NCBI RefSeq assembly: GCF_002531725.1
Contig: NZ_NWSQ01000012.1
Coordinates: 62,001 to 126,000, forward strand
Length of the DNA stretch: 64,000 nt
Origin: Rhizobium sp. L43
Lineage (GTDB): Bacteria; Pseudomonadota; Alphaproteobacteria; Rhizobiales; Rhizobiaceae
Direction of reading: 5' to 3'
Positions 1 to 8,402 of this stretch are shown one piece after another. Each line of letters opens with the position of its first letter. The stretch's first letter is position 1. The notes under the pieces were generated by a model, which was not told where the DNA came from, searched no databases, and saw only the letters and a list, made by a program, of their open reading frames with translations. A program made the translations under genes and the position numbers.

Positions 1-746
1 TAACCTTCCAGCTCCCGCCTGACAGCGCGCTAACTCCGAACCTGTCCTCAGACGTGAAATTGGTGGTCGACCTTCCGGGGAGACGAGAGACCCTGACCTT
101 TAACTCCAACGGAGAGGGTACCATTCAACAGGTGTCCTACGGCGATGTCGGACGTCTGATGCAGATCACTCTCCAATCCAATGAGTATAAATTCGAGAAC
201 AACCAGAGAACCGTCGACGTTCCAATACCAGATAATTGGAAGGTCCCGCTAACTTTGATTCATATAAGTGAGGACGAGCGGAAGCAACAAAAGCTGAAGG
301 CTATTTATCTCCAGCTTATCGAAGATATCAACCTTGAGCTCGTCCGCAAGGACGCGATGCTTTTCCCGGCTATCGAAGACTACCTGAATCATCCAAGTGT
401 GCAGGGGTGGGAACGTGTGAAGGTTGCGGCAGGAGATTCCGAGCGACGCATCAACGCATCTTTGGACAAGGAGCTCGAAATCCGCTCAGAATCCGAGCTT
501 ATAGAGTCACGCCGCAGAATGGCCGCCTCAATCAACGACGCTCCGGAAGTTAAACTGCAAGGACATCAACCTGTCCTCAACGATCTGTTTCAACAACACC
601 GCCAGCGGGCCGACATCCTAGAAAACATACCGACGGTGATACTACCTAGCCGCGAGCAGGTTATCATGTGGCGCGATCAGATGAAAATCCACTATCTCGA
701 AATGAAGGATATGGTCCGCTCGATGACTGATAAGCCTGAGATTTAA
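1..746 (+). CDS. Hypothetical protein, 5' end outside window
   Basis: The product is not recognised. The frame is open from base 3 to the TAA at 744-746, so the gene probably begins left of the window; the first start codon inside is a GTG at 54, with no good ribosome binding site. From there 230 residues are readable. The N-terminal third is beta-rich, and the rest is charged and helical (residues 80-160), without signal peptide, membrane segment or a motif I can name. Codon use departs from the neighbours, with ATA, CTA, TTA and AGA codons that are rare elsewhere here. That suggests a horizontally acquired gene, perhaps the edge of a mobile or phage-derived island. It faces the iron-uptake operon tail to tail across 64 bp. 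Confidence 0.6.
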   Translation, partial: TFQLPPDSALTPNLSSDVKLVVDLPGRRETLTFNSNGEGTIQQVSYGDVGRLMQITLQSNEYKFENNQRTVDVPIPDNWKVPLTLIHISEDERKQQKLKAIYLQLIEDINLELVRKDAMLFPAIEDYLNHPSVQGWERVKVAAGDSERRINASLDKELEIRSESELIESRRRMAASINDAPEVKLQGHQPVLNDLFQQHRQRADILENIPTVILPSREQVIMWRDQMKIHYLEMKDMVRSMTDKPEI

Positions 747-810
747 CGCTTCCGGTTTCTGAGCCACCGGTTTGATTAGTCCTCAAGGGACAAACCAACC
801 TCCCAAAACC

Positions 811-1563
811 TCAATGCGCCGTCCCATCCACAATCACATGATCATGATCCAGCGAGCATTTCTCCACCCTAGCCTCGACCCGGTAGATTTCCCGCAGCAT
901 CTCGGCGGTGACGACATCTCTCGGGGCGCCGCAGGCGCGCATGCGGCCGTTGGCGATGACGAGGACCTTGTCGGCGAAGCGGAGTGCCTGGTTGATGTCG
1001 TGGATGGCGATGAGGACGAGCATGCCCTTGGCACGGGCCTGGCGCCGCATGAAGTCGAGGACTTCGACCTGGCGGTGCAGGTCGAGCGCGCTGGTTGGTT
1101 CGTCCATCAGCATGATCTCTGGCTCGCGCACCAGCGCCTGGGCGATCGAGACGAGCTGGCGCTGGCCGCCGGACAGCGCGCCGAGATCGCGGAAGGCGAT
1201 GGCTGATATATCGAGCGCTGCCATGATCTGGTCGATGAAGCGCAGGTCGCTGTCGCCGACGGCCCAGGACTGGCCCTGCTTGCGGGCGAGCAGGATGGAT
1301 TCGTAGACGGTCAGCACCGCATTGGCCGAAGTATCCTGCGGCATGTAGCTGATGGCGTTTTTCGCCTTCGAGCCCTCGACGACGACATGGCCCGGGCCCT
1401 TGAGCAGGCCGGTGATGCGCTTGAAGAGCGTCGACTTGCCGGCGGCGTTCGGGCCGATCACCGCCACGACCTCGCCTGAGGTCATGACAGGTGTCGTCAC
1501 GTCCTCGACGAAGAGCTTGCGGCCGTGATAGGCGCCGACCGACTGCAACTGAAGCGCTACCAT
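811..1563 (-). CDS. Iron-siderophore ABC transporter, ATP-binding protein (FecE/FepC type)
   Basis: This is the cytoplasmic ATPase that powers import of an iron chelate. The 250 residues hold a Walker A motif GPNAAGKST (37-45), the ABC signature LSGGQRQ (130-136), a Walker B motif ending MDEP (153-156) and the switch His at 188. Length and spacing fit the FecE/FepC/BtuD family. The ATG overlaps the last 7 bases of the permease gene, so the two are translationally coupled. It is the last gene of the three-gene operon binding protein - permease - ATPase. The C-terminal tail carries several His and Asp residues of unknown meaning. The exact substrate (siderophore, haem or cobalamin) cannot be read from the sequence; iron-siderophore is the usual assignment for this combination. 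Confidence 0.92.
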   Translation of the reverse strand: MVALQLQSVGAYHGRKLFVEDVTTPVMTSGEVVAVIGPNAAGKSTLFKRITGLLKGPGHVVVEGSKAKNAISYMPQDTSANAVLTVYESILLARKQGQSWAVGDSDLRFIDQIMAALDISAIAFRDLGALSGGQRQLVSIAQALVREPEIMLMDEPTSALDLHRQVEVLDFMRRQARAKGMLVLIAIHDINQALRFADKVLVIANGRMRACGAPRDVVTAEMLREIYRVEARVEKCSLDHDHVIVDGTAH

Positions 1564-2625
1564 GACCGGCTCCTGTTCGAGAGGATGAGCGAGAAGAAGA
1601 AGGGTACGCCGACCAGCGCGGTGATGATGCCGATCGGGAAGACGACGCCGGGGATGATCGACTTCGAGACGATCGAGGTCAGCGACAGCAGCAGCGCGCC
1701 CGAGAGGATCGAACCCGGCAGAAAGAAGCGCTGATCCTCGCCGAGGATCATGCGCGCGATATGCGGCCCGACGAGGCCGACGAAGCCGATCGTGCCGACG
1801 AAGCTCACGGGGACGGCGGCAAGCAGCGAGACGACGAGCATGGTTTCCAGCCGGATACGGCGGACATTGACGCCGAAGCTGGCGGCCTTGTCTTCGCCGA
1901 GGCGGATCGCGGTCAGCGCCCAGGCATTGCGGGCAAAGAGCGGCAGTGCTGCCAGCAGAACGGCAAGCGTCACCCAGATCTTCGGCCAGGTGGCCTTGGT
2001 GAGGCTGCCCATCGTCCAGAAGACCACGGCCGACAGCGCCTGTTCGGAGGCCAGATATTGCAGGAAGGCGAGAGCCGCATTGAAGGTGAAGACCAGGGCA
2101 ATGCCGAGCAGCACCACTGTCTGCACCGAGACGCCGCGGGCCTGCGAGATGAAATGGATGAAGAGGGTGGCGATCAGCGCCATGACGAAGGCGTTGACCG
2201 GCACCAGCAGCCCGGCCGCGACAGGCAGAAGCGGAACGCTGGTGACGATCGCCAGCGCCGCGCCGAAGCTTGCCGCCGCCGAAATGCCGAGCGTGAAGGG
2301 GCTGGCGAGCGGATTGGCGAGAATCGTCTGCATCTGCGCGCCGGCAACGGAGAGCGAGGCGCCGACGACGATCGCCATCACGGCGACAGGCATGCGGATG
2401 CCCCAGACGACGGCGCGGATCTGATCCGAAACGGAGGCGGGGTCAAGGAGGGCGGAGACGACCTCGCCGAGATTATAGCGGGCCGGCCCCCAGGCGAGAT
2501 CGACGGCGAAGGACAGACAAAGCGCTGCCGTCATGGCAAACAGGATCAGAAGCTTGCGCCGGGCAAGCGCGCGGTAGCGCTCTCCCGGCTTCCACTTCGA
2601 TCGATCGTGCGGCGATCTCGGCCAT
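1557..2625 (-). CDS. Iron-siderophore ABC transporter, FecCD-family permease (start frame uncertain)
   Basis: This is the inner-membrane permease of the FecCD/BtuC family, about 340 residues with roughly nine to ten hydrophobic segments. The family hallmark GFVGLVGPHIAR is followed by a second conserved stretch near the C-terminus. It lies between the binding-protein gene and the ATPase gene, whose start it overlaps. The start is odd. An ATG at 2625, 7 bp after the upstream stop, is ideally placed and reads MAEIAARSIEVEAG, but it is in a different frame from the permease body. The body frame has no ATG, GTG or TTG between the upstream stop and the first membrane segment. A one-base change near 2578-2588 would join them. 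The coordinates given assume this; otherwise translation must begin inside the upstream gene. Confidence 0.8.
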
Positions 2626-2631
2626 CCCGAT

Positions 2632-3768
2632 TTACTGACCGGCCTTGGCGTCGACCCAGTAACCCGGCTGATAGGCGACCGGCAGGAATTTCTCGTGGAA
2701 TTCCTTGAAGGTGGCATCGGGATCGAGATCGGCAAAGAGGTTCGGGTGGAACCATTTGGCCAGTTGCTGGACGGCGACGAACTGGTAGGGGCTGGTGTAG
2801 AACTGATGCCAGATCGCATGGACATTGCCGCCGGCAACCGCCTTGGAACCGGTGAAGGCGGGGTTTTCCATCAGCGTGTTCAGGACCTTGCGGCTGTCAT
2901 CGAGGGTCGCGGCGGCGTTGGGGCCAACGTTCACATAATCCTTGGCGTTCTTGGTCTGGCTCCAGTTGGAACCGGTGACGACGATGACCTCAGGGTTGGA
3001 GGCGACGACCTGCTCGGCGTTGATCGAGCCGGTGTAGCCGGGCAGGAAATCGGAGCCGAGATTGTGGCCGCCGGCCCAATCGACCATCAGGCCGAAATTA
3101 TCGGGACCGAAGGTGCCGCAGCATTCCACAAGACCGGCGGCGCGGTACATGAAGACGTTGGGCTTCGGCGGATTGGCGGCCTTCAGCCTGTCGGTCACCC
3201 GCGCCATCTGCTCTTTCCAGAAGGCGGCGACCGCCTTGGCGCGGTCCTCATGGCCGAAGAGCTTGCCGAGTATCTCCAGGCTCGGTTCGGTATTGGCGAG
3301 AATGTGCTCGCGGAAATCGATATAGACGATCTTCACGCCGATGCCGGCGAGCATTTCTTCGAGCTTCACCTCGTCGGCTGCGGTCTTGTTGCCGATCGGC
3401 AGCAGCAGCACGTCGGGATGCAGCTTGACGACCGTTTCTGTCTGCAGCGTGCCGTCTGTGAGGTTGCCGAGGAAGGGCAGGTCCTTGCCCTTGGGAAACT
3501 TCTCGACATAGGCGTTGAAGCCGTCCTTGTCGGTGGTCCAGAGATCGTTGCGCCAGCCGACGATCTTGGCGAAGGGATCTTCCTTCTCGATCGGTGCTAC
3601 GGCGTAGAGCATGCGGCCTTCCCCAAGGATCACGCGCTCGACCGGCTTGTCGAAGCTGACTTCGCGGCCTGCCACATCCTTGATGGTGAAGGACTGCGCA
3701 AGTGCCGAAAGCGGCATCAAGCCGGCAATCGCAGCCGCGGAAACTGCGAGCATTTTCACGAAATTCAT
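2632..3768 (-). CDS. Iron-siderophore ABC transporter, periplasmic substrate-binding protein
   Basis: The 378-residue protein begins with a clear Sec signal peptide (MNFVKMLAVSAAAIAG, cleavage near LALAQS at about residue 25). The mature start FTIKDVAGREVSFDKPVERVI is typical of FepB/BtuF-like cluster A-II binding proteins. It would capture the ferric chelate in the periplasm and deliver it to the permease. It is the first gene of the operon and is transcribed divergently from a methyltransferase at 3884. The 115-bp AT-rich gap between them should hold both promoters. Iron control by RirA or Irr would be expected in rhizobia, but I could not identify a convincing box. Confidence 0.92.
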   Translation of the reverse strand: MNFVKMLAVSAAAIAGLMPLSALAQSFTIKDVAGREVSFDKPVERVILGEGRMLYAVAPIEKEDPFAKIVGWRNDLWTTDKDGFNAYVEKFPKGKDLPFLGNLTDGTLQTETVVKLHPDVLLLPIGNKTAADEVKLEEMLAGIGVKIVYIDFREHILANTEPSLEILGKLFGHEDRAKAVAAFWKEQMARVTDRLKAANPPKPNVFMYRAAGLVECCGTFGPDNFGLMVDWAGGHNLGSDFLPGYTGSINAEQVVASNPEVIVVTGSNWSQTKNAKDYVNVGPNAAATLDDSRKVLNTLMENPAFTGSKAVAGGNVHAIWHQFYTSPYQFVAVQQLAKWFHPNLFADLDPDATFKEFHEKFLPVAYQPGYWVDAKAGQ

Positions 3769-3883
3769 CTGGAAATTCCCCTGACGTCTGAATAATGTCC
3801 GCAGGCATAAGAAATATGACTTTATGAATCAAGTTATATGTTTTAGAGCATTTCCAAACTGATGTTGTGCCGGGGTGCCTGCG

Positions 3884-4669
3884 ATGAATTCGATGAATAC
3901 AAACTACTCCATCCGCGATGAAATTCGCGATTTCTGGTCGGAACGGGCCGCGACCTTCGACCAGAGCGTCGGCCATGAAATCTTTTCGGAAGCGGAGCGC
4001 AAAGGCTGGCAGCGGCTGATCAGGAAGCATCTCGGCGAAGGCCAGGGGCGGCCGCTGCTCGATCTTGCTTGCGGCACGGCCGTCATCTCGCATCTGATGC
4101 ATGATGTCGGCTTCAAGGTGACCGGTCTCGATTGGTCGGATGCGATGCTGGCGCAGGCGCGCGCCAAGGCGAAGAAGCGCGGCACCGATATCCGCTTCGT
4201 TTCCGGCGACGCCGAAAACACCATGGAACCGAAGGACAGCTACGACGCCATCACCAACCGGCACCTCGTCTGGACACTGGTGGACCCGGCGTCTGCCTTC
4301 AAGGAATGGTTTTCGGTGCTGAAGCCGGGCGGCAGGGTGCTGATCGTCGACGGCAATATGGGCAGGGAAACCTGGGTCAAGGGCCTGCAGAAGTTTTGGA
4401 CGAAGCTGACCGGCAGGCCGGCGGCGAGCCACATGTCGCCTGAAATGATGGCGCGGCACCAGAAGATCCGCTCGCGCGTGCATTTCTCCAAGCAGATGCC
4501 GGCCGAAGCGATTGTCGATCTTCTGCGCGAGGCTGGTTTTGTGGAGATCGTGGTCGACCGCAAGCTTGGCGACATTCATTGGGCGCAGGCGCGCAAGATG
4601 CCGTTTTTGCGCGGGCTCGAGCGGTTGGTGCAGGATCGGTTTGCGATTTGTGCGCGTAAGCCTGGGTGA
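3884..4669 (+). CDS. Class I SAM-dependent methyltransferase
   Basis: A small-molecule methyltransferase of the UbiE/Methyltransf_11 type. The SAM-binding motif I is LLDLACGTAVISH at about residues 63-75, followed by the acidic GLDWSD loop and the post-motif VLKPGGRVLIVDG. The C-terminal third is basic and may bind the substrate. The ATG at 3884 was chosen; a GTG at 3875 and an ATG at 3893 are alternatives. It is divergent from the siderophore-type ABC operon and shares its promoter region, which suggests that it modifies the chelate or a related metabolite. That link is inference from position only. The gene ends at a palindromic repeat. Confidence 0.85.
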   Translation: MNSMNTNYSIRDEIRDFWSERAATFDQSVGHEIFSEAERKGWQRLIRKHLGEGQGRPLLDLACGTAVISHLMHDVGFKVTGLDWSDAMLAQARAKAKKRGTDIRFVSGDAENTMEPKDSYDAITNRHLVWTLVDPASAFKEWFSVLKPGGRVLIVDGNMGRETWVKGLQKFWTKLTGRPAASHMSPEMMARHQKIRSRVHFSKQMPAEAIVDLLREAGFVEIVVDRKLGDIHWAQARKMPFLRGLERLVQDRFAICARKPG

Positions 4670-4689
4670 TGGGGTGGCGCGGCGTTGCG

Positions 4690-4870
4690 GCATACCTCTT
4701 CTCCCCAGCGGGGAGAAGTGCCGGAGCGATAGCGAGGCGATGAGGGGGTGAGCGGCGAAGCCGCGAATGCACAGAGCGTAAGCGAAGGGCAACATGAAGG
4801 TTGTGCCGTGCGGCCCCCTCATCCGACCCTTCGGGCCACCTTCTCCCCGCTGGGGAGAAGAGAAGAGGGA
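4690..4870. repeat. Intergenic palindromic repeat with two mirrored hairpins
   Basis: Two perfect 9-bp hairpins with the stem CTTCTCCCC/GGGGAGAAG stand at 4698-4718 (loop AGC) and 4840-4860 (loop GCT). They are in opposite orientation, so the whole 180 bp forms a larger imperfect inverted repeat. Pieces of the same element (CATCCGACCCTTCGGGCCACC, a GGGGAGAAG arm) recur at 11935-12020 and 14845-14945. The element fills the space between the convergent methyltransferase and moaA genes. Confidence 0.75.
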
Positions 4871-4924
4871 GTTTGCCGCACCGTATCCCGGCCCTTCGCT
4901 TGGGCTCAGGGCGTTCGGCCCTGC

Positions 4925-4963
4925 GATCGATTCACTGGATCGATCGCTCCCCGCTTTGCGGGG
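4925..4963. other. Two adjacent hairpins between convergent genes
   Basis: A GATCGAT/ATCGATC hairpin (4925-4931 with 4939-4945) is followed by CCCCGC-TTT-GCGGGG (4949-4963), just before the moaA stop. No U-tract follows on either strand, so a terminator role is possible but not shown. Confidence 0.4.
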
Positions 4964-4971
4964 ACCGGGCC

Positions 4972-6018
4972 TCACCCACCGGTGACACTCATATGCCTTG
5001 CCACCGCCGGACGGTTATGCGTGCGGTCGATGATGAAGTCGTGGCCCTTCGGTTTGCGGGTGATGGCTTCGTCGATGGCGGCGTGGAGGAGGGCGTCGTC
5101 TTCGGTGGCGCGGAGGCTCGCACGCAGATCGGCGGCGTCGTTCTGGCCGAGGCACATATAGAGCGTGCCGGTGCAGGTGAGGCGGACGCGGTTGCAGCTC
5201 TCGCAGAAATTATGGGTCATCGGCGTGATGAAGCCGAGGCGGCCGCCGGTTTCTTCGACCCTGGCGTAACGCGCCGGGCCGCCGGTGTGGTAGTCGATAT
5301 CGGTCAGCGTGAACTGCTTCTCCAGATCGGCGCGCAGCTCGGAGAGCGGCAGGTATTGATCCGTACGGTCTTCTTCGATCTCGCCCATCGGCATGGTCTC
5401 GATGACGGTCAAATCCATGCCGCGGCCATGGGCGAAGCGCAGAAGCTCCGGCATTTCGGTATCGTTGAAATCCTTCAGCGCCACGGCGTTGAGCTTGATT
5501 TTCAGCCCGGCTTTCTGAGCGGCGTCGATGCCTTCCATGACCTTGGCGAAATCGCCCCAGCGGGTGATCCTGCGGAACTTGTCGGGATCGAGCGTATCGA
5601 GTGAAACGTTGATGCGGCGCACGCCGCAATCATAAAGCTCCTCGGCATGGCGGGACAGCTGCGAGCCGTTGGTCGTCAGCGTCAGTTCGTCCAGGCCGGA
5701 GCCGATCCTCTGGCCGAGCTGGCGGACCAGATACATGATGTTCTTGCGCACCAGCGGCTCGCCGCCGGTCAGCCTGATCTTGCTGACACCCTTGGTGATG
5801 AAGGCGGAACAGAGCCGGTCGAGCTCTTCCAGCGTCAACAGATCCTTCTTTGGCAGGAAGGTCATATTCTCCGCCATGCAATAGGTGCAGCGGAAATCGC
5901 AGCGGTCGGTGACGGAGACGCGAAGATAGGTGACCGCCCGCCCGAAGGGGTCGATCATCGGGTGTGCATCCGCCACCAGCGGCGATGCATTGCCTATCGT
6001 TCCGACTCTGGTGTTCAC
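4972..6018 (-). CDS. moaA: GTP 3',8-cyclase MoaA (molybdenum cofactor biosynthesis)
   Basis: This radical-SAM enzyme carries out the first step of molybdopterin synthesis, turning GTP into 3',8-cyclo-dihydro-GTP with the help of MoaC. The N-terminal [4Fe-4S] motif CDFRCTYC (Cys 40, 44, 47) binds SAM. The C-terminal cluster motif [18 protein letters not shown] supplies the second cluster that binds GTP, and the chain ends in the conserved Gly-Gly (SVTGG). The GTG at 6018 is chosen because GGAG lies 6 nt upstream and it gives 348 residues, normal for MoaA; a longer frame to 6090 has no such support. No other moa gene lies nearby. The next gene, DUF971, is divergent. Confidence 0.95.
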   Translation of the reverse strand: MNTRVGTIGNASPLVADAHPMIDPFGRAVTYLRVSVTDRCDFRCTYCMAENMTFLPKKDLLTLEELDRLCSAFITKGVSKIRLTGGEPLVRKNIMYLVRQLGQRIGSGLDELTLTTNGSQLSRHAEELYDCGVRRINVSLDTLDPDKFRRITRWGDFAKVMEGIDAAQKAGLKIKLNAVALKDFNDTEMPELLRFAHGRGMDLTVIETMPMGEIEEDRTDQYLPLSELRADLEKQFTLTDIDYHTGGPARYARVEETGGRLGFITPMTHNFCESCNRVRLTCTGTLYMCLGQNDAADLRASLRATEDDALLHAAIDEAITRKPKGHDFIIDRTHNRPAVARHMSVTGG

Positions 6019-6151
6019 CTGTTTCTCCGTACTCTCATCAATGTGGGCATATGCTATTGTCGCGTCAAGGGAAACAGCCCGCGCGAGCATGCCAATTTCA
6101 GCTTGCGCTGAAAAAGATCAACGCCTACTCCTCGCATGAGAAGAGGACAAA

Positions 6152-6529
6152 ATGATGAGCGATATCTGGCCGAGCGAACTTCGGGTCTCGAAAGACAGGC
6201 AGCGGCTGGCGGTGACTTTCAATGACGGCCAGAGCTTCGACCTGTCGGCCGAGCTCTTGCGCGTGCTGTCGCCCTCGGCCGAGGTGCAGGGCCATGGGCC
6301 GGGGCAGAAGGTAACGGTGCCGGGCAAACGCAATGTCGCGATTATCTCGATGATGCCGACCGGCAATTACGCGGTCCGGATCGGCTTCGACGACATGCAC
6401 GATACCGGCATCTACACCTGGACCTATCTACGCGAACTCGGCGAACGGGGCGCTGAGCTGTTTTCCGCCTATGAGGACGAGCTCAGGGAAAAGGGCATGA
6501 ACCGCGACACGGCGGAGAAGCCGCGCTGA
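6152..6529 (+). CDS. DUF971 family protein
   Basis: The 125-residue protein belongs to the DUF971 family (related to the N-terminal domain of gamma-butyrobetaine hydroxylase), seen in the stretch WPSELRVSKDRQRLAVTFNDG and in the TGNYAVRIGFDDMHDTGIYTW block. In other bacteria such proteins are often encoded near Mrp/ApbC-type Fe-S carriers. Here the neighbour is the Fe-S enzyme gene moaA, divergent across about 130 bp. No signal peptide or membrane segment is seen. A GAGGAC ribosome binding site precedes the tandem ATGATG. The biochemical role is not established. Confidence 0.85.
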   Translation: MMSDIWPSELRVSKDRQRLAVTFNDGQSFDLSAELLRVLSPSAEVQGHGPGQKVTVPGKRNVAIISMMPTGNYAVRIGFDDMHDTGIYTWTYLRELGERGAELFSAYEDELREKGMNRDTAEKPR

Positions 6530-6591
6530 CGCTCACGAGCGCGCCGCTATCAGTTTCAATAGACCCATAATTCCAGCCATCGGGGGGCCAT

Positions 6592-7782
6592 ATGGCGAAG
6601 ACGAACGGACAGAACTGGCTGCGCGCCAAGGGCAGCGCCGGCGGCAGCAAGGTAAGCTTCCTCGAACTGTTCTTCGACCTGGTTTTCGTCTTTTCGATCT
6701 CGCAACTTTCGCATGCGCTCGCCGCCCACTACACGCCGCTTGGCGCGGCCGAGGCGGCGCTGATGACCTTCGCCGTCTGGTGGGTGTGGATCTTCACCAC
6801 CTGGGTGACGAACTGGCTCGACCCTGAGAAAATGCCGGTGCGCGGCATGTTGGTGGTGCTGATGATGCTCGGGCTGCTGCTGTCGGCCTCGATCCCCGAG
6901 GCCTTCGGCGACAAGGGGCTGCTGTTTGCCGGCGCCTACGTGGCGATGCAGGTCGGGCGCTCGCTGTTCACGACCTATGCGATGACCCGCGTCGACCGCG
7001 CCAACACCTTGAATTTCGTCCGCATCACCGCCTGGCTCGTGGCGGCAGGCGTCTTCTGGATCGCCGGCGGGCTGCTCGAGCACGAAGCCCGGCTGATCGC
7101 CTGGGTGATCGCGCTCGCAATCGAATATATCGGGCCGGCCGCGGGTTTTGCCGTGCCGGGGCTCGGCCGCTCGAGGCCAAGCGACTGGGATGTTTCCGGC
7201 GCACACATGGCCGAGCGCTGCGCGCTCTTCGTCATCATCTGCCTCGGCGAAGCGATCCTTGTTTCCGGCCGCACCTTTTCGGAGCTGCCGTTTTCGGGGC
7301 TGACCAGCATCGTCTTCGTCACCGCCTTCATCGGCACGGTCGCCATGTGGTGGCTGTATTTCCGCTTCGGCCACGGCCGCGCCGCCCGCCGCATCGAACA
7401 TGAAGAGACGCCGGGGAGCTTGGCGCGGCAAGCCTTCACCTATGGGCATATTCCGATCCTCGCCGGCATCATCGTCCATGCGGTCGCCGTCGAGTTCATG
7501 TTCTCGCATCCGCATGAGACGGGCAACCTCGGCATCGCCGCGGCGGTGCTCGGCGGTTCCGGCCTGTTCCTGCTCGGCAATCTCTGGTTCAAGGGCGCAA
7601 CCAGCGGCCAGCTGCCGCTGTCGCATCTCGCCGGCCTCGTTTTGCTGATACTGCTCGCCTTCGCAGCACCCTTCATCGAGATCTATCTGCTCGGCATTCT
7701 GGCGACGCTGGTGCTGATCATCGTCGCAGCTTGGGAATACCGTTCGCTGACCGGCACGGCGGCAGCGCCGACGCTGCATTGA
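6592..7782 (+). CDS. LtrA (low temperature requirement A) family membrane protein
   Basis: A 396-residue integral membrane protein with about ten to eleven hydrophobic segments. The N-terminal block SFLELFFDLVFVFSISQLSH is the signature of the LtrA family, named for a Listeria gene needed for growth at low temperature. A later ERCALFVIICLGEAIL segment also matches the family. The molecular function is unknown. A run of G residues just before the ATG gives a ribosome binding site. It ends at a stem-loop repeat shared with the convergent marR gene. Confidence 0.88.
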   Translation: MAKTNGQNWLRAKGSAGGSKVSFLELFFDLVFVFSISQLSHALAAHYTPLGAAEAALMTFAVWWVWIFTTWVTNWLDPEKMPVRGMLVVLMMLGLLLSASIPEAFGDKGLLFAGAYVAMQVGRSLFTTYAMTRVDRANTLNFVRITAWLVAAGVFWIAGGLLEHEARLIAWVIALAIEYIGPAAGFAVPGLGRSRPSDWDVSGAHMAERCALFVIICLGEAILVSGRTFSELPFSGLTSIVFVTAFIGTVAMWWLYFRFGHGRAARRIEHEETPGSLARQAFTYGHIPILAGIIVHAVAVEFMFSHPHETGNLGIAAAVLGGSGLFLLGNLWFKGATSGQLPLSHLAGLVLLILLAFAAPFIEIYLLGILATLVLIIVAAWEYRSLTGTAAAPTLH

Positions 7783-7840
7783 TCATCAAGCGCCTCGCAT
7801 CGAACTGGGTTCATACGAGGCGCTTGATGTCTTGGTTTTA

Positions 7841-7890
7841 TGCATGTCGTCCTCCCAAAACCGCTGCACACTTTTGGGCGACATGCATTA
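7841..7890. repeat. Stem-loop repeat between convergent genes (copy 1)
   Basis: Outer arms ATGCATGTCG (7841-7850) and CGACATGCAT (7880-7889) enclose inner arms CCCAAAA (7855-7861) and TTTTGGG (7873-7879), with loop CCGCTGCACAC. The 3' end supplies the TTA that is the reverse-strand stop codon of marR. A near-identical copy lies at 28941-28989 in the same relation to a minus-strand stop codon. It probably works as a two-way terminator or mRNA 3'-end stabiliser. Confidence 0.8.
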
Positions 7891-8355
7891 ATCGTCGTCG
7901 CGCAGATCTTTCAGCAGCACGGCGATGATGCGCTCCATCGAAGTGGCGGTCGCCGTGCATTGTTCGATCGGCTCGTCGGAGAGTGTGCGTTCGATAAGAT
8001 CGGTCTGGATGGCCATCGCCGCCTCGGTCAGCTTGCGGCCCTCCGATGTCAGAGAGAGGCGCAACACGCGCTTGTCGCGTTCGTCGCCGCGCCGCTCGAT
8101 GAGGCCGCGTTTTTCCATCTGCGGGAGCAGCATGCTCATATTGGAGCGGCCGACCAGCAGCTTGCGCGCCAGCTCCTGCTGCGAGATTCCCTCAAAACGA
8201 TAGAGATTGACCAGAATATCGAGGTGCGGCGGCTTGATGTCGAGATCGGCCAGCGAGCGGGATAGCGACTGCTGCATCAGCTGGCAGGCGCGCGCCACCG
8301 CAATCCAGCTGCGAAAACGCGGATGATCCCAGGGAAGGGATTGATTTTTGTTCAT
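7888..8355 (-). CDS. MarR family transcriptional regulator
   Basis: A 155-residue winged-helix repressor of the MarR family. The DNA-binding core spans about residues 50-110 (ISQQELARKLLVGRSNMSMLLPQMEKRGLIER followed by the wing RGDERDKRVLRLSLT). Such proteins dimerise and release DNA on binding small phenolic or lipophilic ligands. It is divergent from an alpha/beta hydrolase gene across 47 bp containing an inverted repeat (8370-8383) suited to autoregulation and control of the hydrolase. The stop codon is embedded in a stem-loop repeat. Confidence 0.92.
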   Translation of the reverse strand: MNKNQSLPWDHPRFRSWIAVARACQLMQQSLSRSLADLDIKPPHLDILVNLYRFEGISQQELARKLLVGRSNMSMLLPQMEKRGLIERRGDERDKRVLRLSLTSEGRKLTEAAMAIQTDLIERTLSDEPIEQCTATATSMERIIAVLLKDLRDDD

Positions 8356-8369
8356 TGTTGTACTTTATT

Positions 8370-8383
8370 GTTCAGTGTTGAAC
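8370..8383. promoter_or_regulatory. Candidate MarR operator
   Basis: The inverted repeat GTTCA-GTGT-TGAAC sits in the 47-bp gap between marR and the divergent hydrolase gene. A further TTGTTCA half-site overlaps the marR start codon. The size and position fit MarR operators; binding is inferred. Confidence 0.5.
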
Positions 8384-8402
8384 AGTCTTTTGGATTCTCA
8401 CT

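Noticed and set aside
3769-3883. Iron box (Irr/ICE- or RirA-type) in the siderophore promoter
   Set aside because: A TTTAGAGCATTTCC stretch at 3842-3855 has only slight likeness to an ICE motif, not enough to call.
3248-4975. 575-codon minus-strand open frame
   Set aside because: It runs across the repeat, the methyltransferase (antisense) and the binding-protein gene in the wrong frame.
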